From Ottelia alismoides (lineage: Eukaryota > Streptophyta > Magnoliopsida > Alismatales > Hydrocharitaceae): DNA of 64,000 nt. The notes under the pieces were generated by a model. That model was not told the DNA's origin. It was given only the letters and a program-made list of their open reading frames with translations, and did not search any database. The translations under genes and the position numbers were made by a program. The DNA lies in NCBI GenBank assembly GCA_037367405.1, contig JAZKJV010005550.1:186001-250000 (forward strand), in the 5' to 3' direction. Positions 22,061-34,250 of the stretch are shown here, piece by piece (position 1 is the first letter of the stretch; each line of letters begins with the position of its first letter).

Positions 22061-24749
22061 AGGCACAAGTAGTGTTTAATAACATAACATGCTTCTCAAC
22101 ATGGCTTCTTGTTTTCCTGCTAATCCTTGTAGATGTTCTTCTCACCTTAAGATATTTTTGAAATGCATGTGTCATATCCAAATACTTTACAAAAGGGACT
22201 GTGACCTTGATGTATTTGTTACAAATCTCTGCCATCTCAAGGGTCATCTTTTTGGATTTTTTGGATTTCTTCTTTCCACCCTCAACAGCACCAATGAAGG
22301 GGATTATTGAGGACAACTCAGATTCTGAAATTAAAATGTGTTCATTTTTATTCAAACGAGAAACTGAGTTCTGTACAGGACTTTGACTCTGACTCTACTT
22401 GGAAAGAAATTCATGAAAAGAAAACGATGGTGCATCTTCTGTTGCTGGTACATCCTCCTCAGATAGAGGTGCAAGCTCTCCATCAAGCTCGCTTGATTCA
22501 CTGTTGGTGCTCCTATCATTCTTTTTGTTCCTTTTTCTTTCTGTTTTTTTTTATTTTTTGGGAATTCACATTCCTCTTATTCTGCTGAAGGTGATGCTGG
22601 TGATGGTGATGCTCCTCCTCTGCCTCCAAGTTCTCCTCATGTAGAGACTTAGCGATGTCATCCTCCTGCTCCTATGCCTGATCAGGTATGGTCAAGGTCC
22701 TTCCTCTCATGCGGGACATATGATTCACAATATCATATGAAATGATCTCATGTTCAGATCTGGAGTAGTATGAATATTATACCTATTCTTGTGGTCATTA
22801 TTGACTCTAATTCAGGCTGTTGGGATTGGCCTGAACCTGGATGGGAATTGGAGTCCTTGGTCCCATCTGCTGATCTTGGTGGCATGAGACATTGTTGAGA
22901 TATGTCCTCATATCATGACAATCATTCTTCATCTGCTGAATTGTATTTGTCAATGATTGAATGACCAAGGTGAGGGACCCCAAATCGCTAATGGGTGGGG
23001 TTTGTTATTGTTGCTACTGCTTGGAGGATGGGTGATGTTGTTGTCAGTATTAGCCTTGTTGGTACTGCTACTGTGAGGTGTAAGGTGGTGGTGGACCCTG
23101 CTGGTCCAACTGAAAAGTACGCTATTGTTGTTGCTAGTGTTGCTGAGGCTGGTACCCTTGTCCTGGCATGGACTATAGAAAGCACAATGTGAGGATGTAG
23201 TTGGTGTCCTGGTAAGCTAGGGAGGGTCGGTGTGTCTGTCCACTCCCTATCCTCGATTGTCTACCGATAGGGTCATGGCTATACCACAACCTATCGATCT
23301 CAAACACCTGTAGAGGCTCCTCATAGACTGACTCCACCTATGGGTGGGTGTGTTGCTCCTGTTGAGTGTACTGCTGGTTCTCAACCTAGCTACTCCGAGG
23401 CCCATGTACTTGCTACTGTACAAGGTGAACTCGGTGTACAGGTGAAGGTGGTGCAGAAGGGGAAGGTAGCTGCATTTTGGCTACCCTCTCAGACAATTCC
23501 TCCACTTGCTTCGGTAAAGGGCCTCAAGGTTAGTAACCCTCTCGTGGATCTGCTCTACCATGGTAAGCTTACCATCTATTATCCCCATGCTGGGGTTGAG
23601 GTCATCTGTTAGATTCACTATAGTCCTCCCAGGTGTCTCCAGAGATAGGCATGAGGGAGACACTTGATAGGCCCTCGTGGCCTGAGATCTCCCTGTTTCA
23701 GCCATATGCTCTAAGATCTTCCATAAGACATCTTTATTTTTATTCAGATAGCTTCCTCCACAAGTTGTACTCTCTAATCCCTACATTTCAAGGGTCATAC
23801 CATAGAACAAGGTCTGTACTAAGATCGCTTTGGTAATGCCATGACATAGGGAATTTCTGTAGTAAATCATTGAATCTTTCCTAGGCCTCATAGAATGGAT
23901 CATGGGGAGCTTGGGAGAAATTAGTGATCTTTGTCCTCATCTGGTTAGTCCTACCGAGTGGGTAGAACGTCTTCAAGAAAGATCTTTTAACTGTAACCGG
24001 GTCATACATCTAACCTCTAGATTCTTCAACTAATGTACAACCTTATCTCCTAAGTCAAACGGGGTAGCCTTCAGCATGATGCAATCTTCTCCAACCCTAG
24101 GGTGACTAAGGTTGTTACACACTAACTCGAAGTCTCTCAGGAATGCATATGGTTCTTCTGTCTAATTCCCATTAAACTTCAGTAACAACTCAAAAAAGTG
24201 GGGCTTCAACTCAAATGCATCGGGTGGAACAACCAACACTAGCCAACTACTTATGTCATTCTATACAGGGTTGTAAGAATCCAACATAGGTCTGTCCATT
24301 CCACCCACCTCAATCACATGTCCCATATGAGCCATAAGATCTACACTATGCTGCTCAGCTCTAGCTAATCGGGCAAGGACCTGCTGCATTGGGTCATCTT
24401 TATTATCCTCATCCTCACCAAAGTTCCTCTTAGGAGGCATCTTTCTCTTTGATTCATCTTCTTCACCTTCAGAATAGAGAGGATTGAAATTAGTAGAGTT
24501 GAAAGAATTTGATCTAGAAGCATCAAGGTGAGGGTCTTCCTCGATGTGGTGATAGAAGAAAGGATTAGTCTATGTCTAACCACCATTGAGAAGGAAAGGT
24601 GACTTATTGACCATGGTCCCATGGGAAGAGTTGCCATGGAACAACTAGTTCTTGGTACAAGAGTGATCCCTAACTCATGAGGACAGAGGATTTGGGGTGG
24701 TCATTGAGAGGCTTGTGATGTCTGGGCAAAAATCACCCCAATCCGCCAT
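22061..24749 (-). pseudogene. gag of element B
   Basis: Gag forms the particle shell. The start ATG at 24749 (MADWGDFCPD) is the first ATG after the leader and matches the M-x-x-W start of C at 44773. Capsid core on the minus strand: LKPHFFELLLKFNGN and FLRDFELVCNNLSHPRVGED (near 24130-24200), FYPLGRTNQMRTKITNFSQ (near 23950) and YEA-stop-ERFNDLL (near 23880), the Retrotrans_gag pattern. A glutamine/proline-rich part and a basic linker follow. Frame changes occur between these blocks. TAG codons at 24261, 24162 and 24030 sit where Gln is expected, and one at 23881 where Trp is expected. Confidence 0.75.
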
Positions 24750-26230
24750 TGTCGATGTCAAGCTGTTCGGAGAGAGATCACGAATAATGAATCAAAGACA
24801 TATCGTGAAGGCACATGTGTGCAGTCTTCGATGTTTGATCTTGATAAACATATATAATACAAACTCAATTCAAACCCCAATTTCACCAACTGCATACTGT
24901 GAGGGCCGCAAGGTTTGGCCAATTATCTTTTCAATTTTATGTTGGTGATAAAACAATCTTATAAGTCCATTACACACAATTTGTCGCCTCATGCCCAACA
25001 TTACTCCTGATAACTCCCAATCAAAGGGGTGATCTTCTCGAGCTCTTGAGTTTCAGTATTACACCCCTAAGGAGATTATCAGGCTTACACAACCAAAATG
25101 CAGTCTAAGTCAAAGGCAAGCCATTGCAACTCCCAAATCCGCAAGAGTCGAAAATGGAGACTTAGGGGGCAAGTCCAGGGATTTGGGCTCTAACCTTAGT
25201 AGCTGCTTCCTCGCCCACTCTATTTGGAGTTAAGTACCCGTGTCCAAGGATGGGGTTACTCTCCTGCAATACAACTATTGATTTTATTCCTTTTATTTAA
25301 GTCAACCTTATCTAGCAGTCCCAATTTTAAAATTCTTATCACTAAAATCTTTAGTGAGACAGAATATTCACGTCTATCATCAAGCCCCAATTCCTTTTTA
25401 GAGTTATATGAGAAAAAAAGGGGAGGAATCGAGAAAAGCCAATTCACGTGAAAACAATGATGATATGTTCAATTAAGAAGACTTATAATGCATCCACACT
25501 TTCTTCATGTGGGATGCAATTTGAAGTCTATTCTAAATGAAATGCAAGCCGACAAAAGTTGCTCCTAGCAGAAAGTTTTATTAGCAAGGAAGAATCAGAT
25601 TTGAGTTTAACTAAATGGAACAATCTAAGGTGCATCTTGTTAATGTGAAGTGTGATCCTAACATAATACGGGCACATGCAATGTAATATTCTAATACAAA
25701 TGCTCTAAGAGCTGCGAGTGCATGCCTACCCTACGAACCACTCAAGTCGATACCCACTCTTTACACAAGGGTGAAACAAGTCTAGACACACACAAATAAC
25801 AAAAGAATGTCCAAAGTCCTACCCGGGTACACACATGAGATTCCAAATAGAATCCACTAGAAATAAACAATTAATCACAATTAATTATAAAAATAAATTC
25901 TGAAGCAAGATGCAAAAATAAAACCTAAACTCCACACTCCATCATGGCTCAACTTCATCTTAATTTTAATGTGTCCTCTAATTGGCTAGTTTATAGAAAA
26001 GCCAACCTCCAATGCACATGTCTCGAAAAATCTCTCTAGATGCGTCAGATCCCTCACACAAAAATAAGATGATTGTTAGAGATATTACTCAAATAAAATA
26101 AATAAATTAAGAAAGAAATAAAATGTCGTAAAATAAACGGAGCAATAATTATAAGAAAGCCAGGAGGTCAGACTACTCGAGAGGTGGAAAACTTAATTTC
26201 TAAATTCTCTAGAAGTTATCCTAACCGTGC
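24750..26230 (-). other. Leader of element B
   Basis: Non-coding minus-strand leader, colinear with that of C (44780-46287). Shared landmarks are the 'gagggccgcaaggtttggcc' type segment near 24900 and the 'tgtttcac' segment near 25770 followed by a weak stem-loop (CACCCTT / AAGAGTG). Low coding potential. Confidence 0.65.
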
Positions 26231-26249
26231 CTCCCCAACAATGGTGCCA
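26231..26249 (-). other. Primer-binding site of element B
   Basis: Minus strand TGGCACCATTGTTGGGGAG, two bases from the LTR. It is a tRNA-Asp-type PBS in which the differences from TGGCGCCGTTGCCGGGGA in the core are C-to-T or G-to-A. Confidence 0.8.
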
Positions 26250-26251
26250 TC

Positions 26252-29200
26252 TGAAGAATCGTAAAATGCCCTAGCTAATTACGTGGAATTAATGCTATAT
26301 TCGTTGCATACAACCACATTCAGATTAATTAAAACAACCACTTAATTAATGTTTAAGTAAATACAAGTGGTCAAATTTATTTTTTACTTGGGCAAGCCCA
26401 AGATCAAATTCAAAGAGGCCACTGTCTCCTTAGAAAGATTTTTAGATTATATAGATGCTAGGCTTCCGAGGAGATTTTTTTGGTAGTTTTTATGCAAATG
26501 ATGATGAAATGCGAATGCAGAATGCCAAATTTAAGGTTAAAAGAGTGTACAATGGAAAATCCAAAATAATTAGCAACTAGGACCTGAAATCCAGAAGGCT
26601 AATTTTCCTTAATTACTTATATAATGAAAAATCCAGAACACATTTTTTGTATTTTTATGACATGAAACACATGCATGAAAAATGAACACTTTTTAGGGGT
26701 TTTCTGCATTTTTTGTGCAAATGAAATGCAAAAAACTATGGTAAATTCGTAGTAAGTTAAATATGATAAAATTTATCTACTTTATTTTTTTGCAATTTTT
26801 AGATCAAAATGAATTTTCTGTAAATTAAATAATGCAGACTATGTGATTTCAATTAATTAATTTTAATAATAAGCAAACCTAATTATTTTTTCGAATTAAA
26901 ATTATCGTAGATGTGTCTAATTAAGATATATCATGAAAAAATTATTACTCCTAAAAATATTGAGTTTATAGAGAACTAAATTTATTACATTAACTACACA
27001 ACCATTTATTTTAGCCTAAATACATGTGCAAATTACTTGATTTTTTGAGGCATATCAGAACATTATTAATACTATATAATATGAATTTTGTGAAATTTTT
27101 AGATCAACGAGTGATTTATTATGAATTTCCAATCACATACAGGAAAATATGGTAAATTTCAGTACGACAAATATTATAAATCAAGCAATGCTCATAAAAA
27201 TCACACTAATCATGCACAAGATAGAGAATTAAATGCTCTAAAATGCAATTTTTGAATCTAAAATATAATGAAAATTGGTTCTCGTGAAGTTAAGTCCAAA
27301 TACGAGGGTCTATCTGCAATACAGGAAATTAAATAAATAAAAGTAAATTAACATGCAATGGGACCTCAAGGTAATTTCCACAACCCACGAGGGGTTTCCT
27401 ATGATTTCTCCAGGGATGGGCGTGCGTTGCACGTGCTTCTGATCAGTGGGACACTTATGCAATTTCCTTGAATTCGTAGGCATGAGGGAAAATTTCCCAG
27501 CACCCAACGTGGGAGGCGTGAGGCTCAAGACTGTTGGTGGAGCTTCAGTTCCTGGGGTTGAGGAGCGAGTACCTGAAGCTACATGTGGTGGGCAGAGAGG
27601 GGGGAGGGGGCTCGGGTAGAGTGCCGACGTGGTACTTTGATGATCATCTGATGGTGATTGCATGGTTGGAGCTGCTGCAGCAGGTCAGTGGTGGTGCAGA
27701 CCCGATGGTGAGCAGAGGAAGCGGAGTGCATAGGATGATACGGTGAAGAGAGGCATCACGAAGGTGGTGGTGCTGCTCTAAGTCTAAGGTGGAGCTCGAA
27801 GGCATTCAATGAGGATGAATCGATGAAGGGCGAAGGCACAAAGATAGTGCTTCTCGTTGACATTAGTAGTGGCGGTCGACGAGCTGTGCATAAGGTGATG
27901 GGAAAAAAGGAAAAATCAGAGGAAGGGAGTTTGATGAAGAGATAAAGTAGAGATGATCGAGAAGATAAAGGATAGAAAAGAGAAATGGGAAGGAAGAAAA
28001 ATAAGAAAAGAAGAGAAAGAAGAGATACTTGGGGCGAGGGTCGAGTAGCCTAGGAAGAGGAGCTCGGAGGAGCTCTGATGTTCTTGCTCAAAGCCTCAGC
28101 TATGGCGGAGCTCAAGCGACCTGTTGTATGACCACTATGACTTGGATGTTACACGGATCTCGTCAAGGGAGAAGGATCTGTCGTCGCTCAACCACACTCG
28201 GATCTTGCTGTCACTAAGCTCAGAGCAGGAGCTCGTGGGTTCTCACCCACAACAAGTGATGCTTGGAGATGGAGGTGGAGAGGGATTTTTGAGGGAGGTT
28301 AGGGTTCACGATGAGATCGGTGGTGGTGCATGCATATGTGGGAGGAGAGGAGCGGGTGGAGGAGTGGTCTTCGGTCGTAGCTTGCGGGCGGAGGTGGAGA
28401 CGCTAGTGCAATAGGTGGAGGGGTGGTTTGCGCGAAGGAGAAGGGTGGGTTCATGGTCGTTCAATCGGCCATGGGCTTGCCACATGGCAAAGTAAAATAA
28501 ACAAACAAATAAATAAAAAGAAAAAAGGATGTAGGCCATTGGATGAAGGAGTCTTCATCCAACAGTCCATAATGGGAGCGGATGAAGAAGGTTAAGGGGG
28601 CGACATGTGGCGGCTACAGGAACCACCGCGTGGCACTCCCAGAAAATTCGAAAAAAAACTAAAAGAAAAATCAATAAAAAAATAGAAAATGATGTCAAAT
28701 TAAAAAGTGTTTTTCATAAAGTTGTTCGTCTCTATGAGATCTACAACTTTTGTGAAGGAATTAAAATCAAAAGAAATCATCTGTACAAAAAGTATTTTTA
28801 GTGGTACTCTATGTATATTAAATACCGTATTTTTGAGTTTTGCAAATTTTTGTGATTTTAAATAAAATAAAATTAAAAATACAATTAGATAAAATATAAA
28901 ATAATTATCTACACATTAATCTACTTTTTGCTAAGAGAGATATACACATACTCTATATACAAATTCAGAGTGATTTATTTTCTTTATTTTCTACTTTAAT
29001 TTTGATCTAGATTTTTGCACAATTTATTAAAGAATAAATCAGAGAAAATAAATGGAAAAGAAATAAATAAAAAATAATTATTTTTATACATAAAATAATT
29101 GGTTTAAATCAGAAAAATATATACAATATACAATGAGATCCCAAAACCCAAGTTCTACTTATGAACTTCGATTCTTTTGAATTTGGTCTTATTTTGTAGA

Positions 29201-29618
29201 TAATTGAATGTACATTAATTCAAAAGTGAGTAGGGGTCCATAGTAGACTGTATGAGGGATATATTCACATTTACCGCCTTTTGCCTACAAACTAGGGTTT
29301 TGATTTTATTGAGCAATTAAACAAGTTAATATTTTTTGATATTTTTTTCTTAGTAATATGTACAAAACAAAGTCGATTTTTTTATTTGGATTTGGTGAAA
29401 AATGATTATAAACAAGGGAAGTTATGGTAATATACATGTAATGATGTATGTACACAGATTTTTTGTCTTCTTATTTATGCAATTGTGCATGCTAAAGTAT
29501 GGATGTTATTTACACATATATGAATGATAAAAATGCAATATAGATGATTAAATGCAATTAATTAGTTGGTAACAAAGCTCTATTTTCGTCTTTTAGTGTG
29601 ATGAATCACAGATCATCA
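26252..29618 (-). repeat. 5' LTR of element B
   Basis: Begins TGATGATCTGTGATTC on the minus strand and ends TTCTTCA beside the PBS. It pairs with 13133-16490. The GC-rich island is at about 27400-28640 and the mid-LTR palindrome at 28720. Confidence 0.85.
28720..28749 (-). repeat. Mid-LTR palindrome, B 5' LTR
   Basis: AGTTGTTCGTCTC ... GAGATCTACAACTT, a copy of the GTTGTAGATC palindrome. Confidence 0.75.
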
Positions 29619-30105
29619 CTCAAGGAAGTGGAAATTAAAATTTTGTTAAAGATGAAACCATATGATATGAGAACCATTCTCATATAATTCATCAAGATCA
29701 CAAATGAGTAATAGTATTACCTCTTGATGCATGTTTGTGATTGCGTGTCTCTAAATGAAGAGACCTCTTGTCTCAAGTCCGATCCAACGAAGGAGCACTT
29801 GTGGGTGCGTGGATGAGAAGCGTAGATCCCACAATCCAAGTTGATGATACAAGCATGGAGCTTCCTAATTTTGTCTCATGAAATGCGAAGACTTCCTCAC
29901 ATGCAAGAATCACCGAAGAAGGCGAAGATCCACAAGAAGTCGATCCGATAGCACAACGACGATGCGATGACGACGATGGCTCTCACAAGAAATAAAGTGG
30001 ATGACCACAATATTGAAAGAGAGAGACCTTGGGTGTGTATGAGAATACAGAGAGAGATTATTTACTTTCTTATTATTGTACGAGGAAGAGCTAGATCTGC
30101 CCTTT

Positions 30106-30114
30106 CTTTTATAG
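30106..30114 (-). promoter_or_regulatory. TATA box candidate, minus strand
   Basis: CTATAAAAG on the minus strand followed by a pyrimidine-rich leader; plausible core promoter of the unassigned block. Confidence 0.4.
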
Positions 30115-30511
30115 CTCAATTCAATGGCCATGCTTTTATTGCATAAATTTACAACAATAATTAATTAATTTAAAATAAATTAAATATATTTAATAATCTT
30201 CAATATAATTTAATTTGAATTAAATCAATCAACGCAGAATAAATAGGAAAGAGGACGAGCCTCCTTCCATATATGTGGTGGACATCCACCATGGAATATG
30301 ACTCTTGGTGGATGCCCACCCCTAATATGGTATGGAGTCTCTCTCTCTCTCTCATTCCTTTTATGATGAGATCTTATATCTCATCAAATATTACACATGT
30401 ATAACAAGTTTTGTTGCTTAATTATTCACCAAAATACTTCTAAATTATTTTGTGATAATTTCAATCACGTCATTGAAAATTAGGAATCATATTCAACCAC
30501 TCAGTATAAAA

Positions 30512-30773
30512 TGTAAATTGTATTCACAGTTAATTGTACAATGTGAATCCAATTCACATTAACATTTAATCTGTAAATCCTATTTACAATTAAATATCTC
30601 CAACATATTATAAATCACATTTACAATATTCATGATTACTATGGATAGTCATATCCACATTAATCATACTTTAATAATTAAATCATATTTAATTAACTCA
30701 GATAACTATTCTCATGTGTACAAATAATATGAATCACAATCATATTATTCATGATAATTAAATCACATTTAAT
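30512..30773. repeat. Series of about eight small palindromes, 30-37 base period
   Basis: Short inverted repeats centred near 30520, 30550, 30580, 30617, 30650, 30685, 30736 and 30765. Examples: AATGTGAAT/CCA/ATTCACATT (30540-30560), TGTAAAT/CCT/ATTTACA (30572-30588), and TAATTAAAT/CAT/ATTTAATTA (30675-30695, perfect 9-bp arms). Most share an AAAT-CNN-ATTT core. Confidence 0.7.
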
Positions 30774-31321
30774 CATAAATTTCCCAGTGCTCATATACTT
30801 TATCAACAATAAATTTATTCTTGAATTCTTTCAAGAACAATGTACCTTGTCTGCGGATACTTGGAGATAAATATAGAGCAATTGTACATTCCATGTATAG
30901 TGACTTGAATATTGAGATCATATCTCAGGGTCCTCTCAAATATGTTTGATCAAATAAAACTATAAATATAATATTCTCATTGCATTCGAATCACATTCAT
31001 ATCAATGTACAACATTTGGACTAAGATCATATTACTAATCCACTGATAGGAATCTCTAAAATCCAGACATGTTTCATCACTTCCTCAGAATGGAAGTGTC
31101 ATGGTTATACAATCGTTTACGATTACACCACTCTCGAGTATTCCTAATGCCCATACATCCTACATACTGGAAAACTTAGAATAAACTTGAAGTTTTAGAT
31201 AATATTTAAATGGTCTTGTTTAGGGTTTTATCATTAAGTTTCTCATTTAGTCATTGGGAGTTGGTATCAATCATAAGCTTTCCAAAAGCATATATCATAC
31301 TTACAAATTTTTGTCATGCTT

Positions 31322-34230
31322 TGATAAGTCCCTAATTTATCTTCTTATTATTGATTTATTATTCCTCTAGCTTAAGTATTTCATTAAAAATAATTAACAA
31401 TTAACATTATTTAACAACTAACATCTTGTAAATAACTAACCCTAATTATTGTGAATAAATAAGTGTATTACGGTGCCTATATTTTATGGTTTCCTTATTT
31501 ATTAAAAATCAAATAAAAATTAGTTAATATTGTGCATAATTAATCTAACATTAAATTTAATTCAAAAATTCAAAAAAATAACAAAAGAAAAAAACAAGTG
31601 ATTTCTAACGCTTTGAAATTACTTACAAAAATATTAGTATGTTTATATGATGTCTTTTCTCTCTGAGTTCTACATGAAAATTGTAGATCTCGTTGAGATC
31701 TACAACTGATGAGCAATTTTCTAATTTAGCCTACAACTATTTTCATTATTCTTTTCTTTATTTTCTTATTTTCTAATTTTTCTATTGGGCCATGTGCCGT
31801 CCTATGGGTTTCCCACGTGGTCCGCCTCTTCTTCTTCACCCATATTAAATCTTGGCCATTGGATCTTTTTCTAGGAGCTGATTTGGACCGCTCCTTCGCG
31901 CTTCATCTCCATCTTTCTGATGTGATCCCCAGATTGCATCAGAAGCCTCCATCCACACACAAATGAACCCCGTCTGATCTTGATCAGACGGCGGAGCCTT
32001 TGCTTTCAACCTCCAACCACATTCTTTATGAGACACGTCTGTTCGCACACCACTAACTTGTCCATATTCCCTTAACATCTCCAACCTCCATTCCAACCAA
32101 TTTCCACCCTTATTCTAACCCCCTAACTTCCCTAAAACACACCCAACCCTAAACTTCTATCTCCGACCAACCTCCACCAACTGACAGGTGGTTGAAACCA
32201 CCGTGACAACCACCTGGAACCTTTGCCCCTATGCCATCAAAACTCCTTCTCCGCCAACTGCTCCTCCGATCTGCCACAATGAGAATGTACCTACGAGATT
32301 CCTTCCATCTTTGGTGACTGCAGTACGACGAGAAAGAGAGCGAATATAGAAACATTTCTCGATGAGATTCATGAAGTTATTTTGTGTTTCATCTTTTGCC
32401 AGAGCTATTCGAGCTCCGAACCTTTAGCCTAGGTTTCTGATGTGAAGACCTGGAGTATCCTCTACTCCAACTCCAAGGCCTGTTTTCACCTCCTTGTTCA
32501 TCTCCGTTCTTCATCTTCTCCCCAGGTAAGGTTTCTTAATTTCATTTATATACTTTTTTAGCCATTTCTCCTTTTGTTATGCACCCCCCAATTCATCCTC
32601 TGATACGCTCTAAACCATCTCTATCCTTCTATGATCTTCGCTCCCATTTCCTATCATCTTATCTCCTATCAAATCAATCCATCAATGTCGATCTACAACC
32701 TTCATCTGAAAGATGAAGGAGCCATCATCAACTCATCTCCGTTCACTGTGACAAACGACATTCTATCTCCATGCTATTCCAATTCATTCCTTGTGGTTTG
32801 GTACTGTGTACTAACCCCTGCAGGTGGCTTCATCTGTCACTGATCGAAGGTGCCTATTGAGTTCCAATCTCTTGAAACTCCTCCAACAAGTCAGCACTCA
32901 TTGCTTGACCCAAACCGCTCCAAGAGTTCTCAAGACTTTCTTTGTCTTTGCCATACCTCTAGGAAGGTTTTTCCATCGTCACTAACATCAGACCAAACGA
33001 GAGGGGGACGGGTCCCTTATCGGAGCACAACCCATGCTTCGTTGCGTACAAAGGAGATAGCTAGAGGAGGAGGTACAACTACCGTAGGATCTTCTTGATC
33101 CTTCGGTCCTCATTCATCATCGAACCACTACCAGCCAGGCCTGTACAGAGGCACATGAACCATCCACGTGGACCAAGCCACATCGAGCCTTATACACTCA
33201 CCCAAGCCTCCATAGCACGCACTTCGTGCATGCATTGCGTGGGAATTTGCAGTAATACCCGTGAAGATTTCCTAAATTGCAGTTTAGTCCAGAGAGCACA
33301 CGCCCACTGCACATGGTCTTGGGATTTTTATAGAAATGCCCTGTCCTGTTTTAAAAATTAGAAATAACCCTCTTGCTCGTGTAATTTGCAAATTATCCCT
33401 AGTGGTTTTGATATTTGCATTTTTGCCTCTGTTTGGACCATCTTGTGATGTTTTTATTATTGTCTCTTTTCATTTATGCCCTTGTCTTGGTTGTTCAATA
33501 ACATGTGAACTAGAACTCCAAATCTAATGAAATTAGTGTTAATTGGAAGATAATTTTATTCTCCTTAATATGTGTTATTGAATTGTTGATGATATCTTCT
33601 CTTCATACATTGAAAATTAGAGAATAAGTAATACTTTTCTAGCCTTGTTATTGAGTTAAATATTGATCCTCTTATTTATGATTGATCGATTAAATAACAT
33701 GTTGAGTACTAATTTATTCTATATTTAATTAGGATAATCTCCTAATCAGATTTAGTTTTGAGTAGTTCATTTCAATATTGATCAGAACATGTGTTTAAGG
33801 AGTCACTTATTGATTAGATTGATTGTTTTTAACTTGATACTTATTTAATTCAATCCATTAATTTCTAAACTATTTGATCAAGTTTTTTAACCATTCATTC
33901 AAGAGTGTATTTTTGTATTTGTACATCATACTTTGTGTTACATTTTCATGATTATTCATAGAATATATTGGCATCTAAAAATTATAAAAAATATGCATTG
34001 CATCTTGTTTGTATCAACTTGACCTAGATTATTAATAAAGAACTTAATTAATTATTTGACACCCATATTAATTCACTTAATTTCCTATGTCATTGTATTC
34101 GACCCTGGACTCATCCACGATAAATTAATCCGAGTCATCTTCACAGAGATCTTCTGACTCGATTCTAATAAGTGTTAATTGACCATATTACAACGAAGCT
34201 TAATTATCATTGTCAATTTATGATTAATTA
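31322..34230 (+). repeat. 5' LTR of element D
   Basis: Begins TGATAAGTCC, colinear with the LTR at 52836 (TGATAAATCC) through at least the first ~450 bases by eye, including the palindrome at 31679. The GC-richer middle is 31800-33340. The 3' end (before a decayed PBS) is approximate; the CA end is not preserved. Short frames at 32631-33361 are in the leader-like middle and are not credible genes. Confidence 0.65.
31679..31707 (+). repeat. Mid-LTR palindrome, D 5' LTR
   Basis: TTGTAGATCTC / GTT / GAGATCTACAA: near-perfect inverted arms of 11 bases. Confidence 0.8.
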
Positions 34231-34232
34231 GA

Positions 34233-34250
34233 TGGCATCATTAATAGAAA
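34233..34250 (+). other. Degraded primer-binding site of element D
   Basis: TGGCATCATTAATAGAAA follows a segment colinear with the LTR end at 56250-56323. Only the first half resembles a tRNA-Asp PBS. Confidence 0.4.

Larger units (their letters stand above)
13133..29618 (-). mobile_element. Complete Athila-like Ty3/gypsy element B
   Basis: A 16.5-kb minus-strand element with matched LTRs (3358 and 3367 bases), TG/CA ends, PBS next to the right LTR and PPT next to the left LTR. Gag, protease, RT, RNase H and integrase follow in Ty3/gypsy order. Coding regions carry many stops and frameshifts. The two LTRs differ at roughly one base in six over the first 150 bases by eye, so the insertion is old. 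It sits inside an LTR fragment. Confidence 0.85.
29619..31321. other. Unassigned repeat block, possibly minus-strand copia-like LTR
   Basis: Not similar to the Athila-like LTRs nearby. On the minus strand it has a TATAAAAG box (30106-30113), then a pyrimidine-rich leader-like stretch (30000-30080), and further down 'aaaattttaatttcc' just before the B insertion. That overall look is of the U3-R-U5 of a Ty1/copia LTR. I find no PBS (TGGTATCAGAG) and no clear LTR ends, so identity is open. A frame at 29910-30131 lies in this leader-like part and is not a credible gene. A small CT repeat is at about 30338-30354. Confidence 0.35.

Noticed and set aside
29910..30131. Minus-strand 73-codon frame as a gene
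   Set aside because: It begins just at the TATA box, lies in a leader-like region and is low-complexity.
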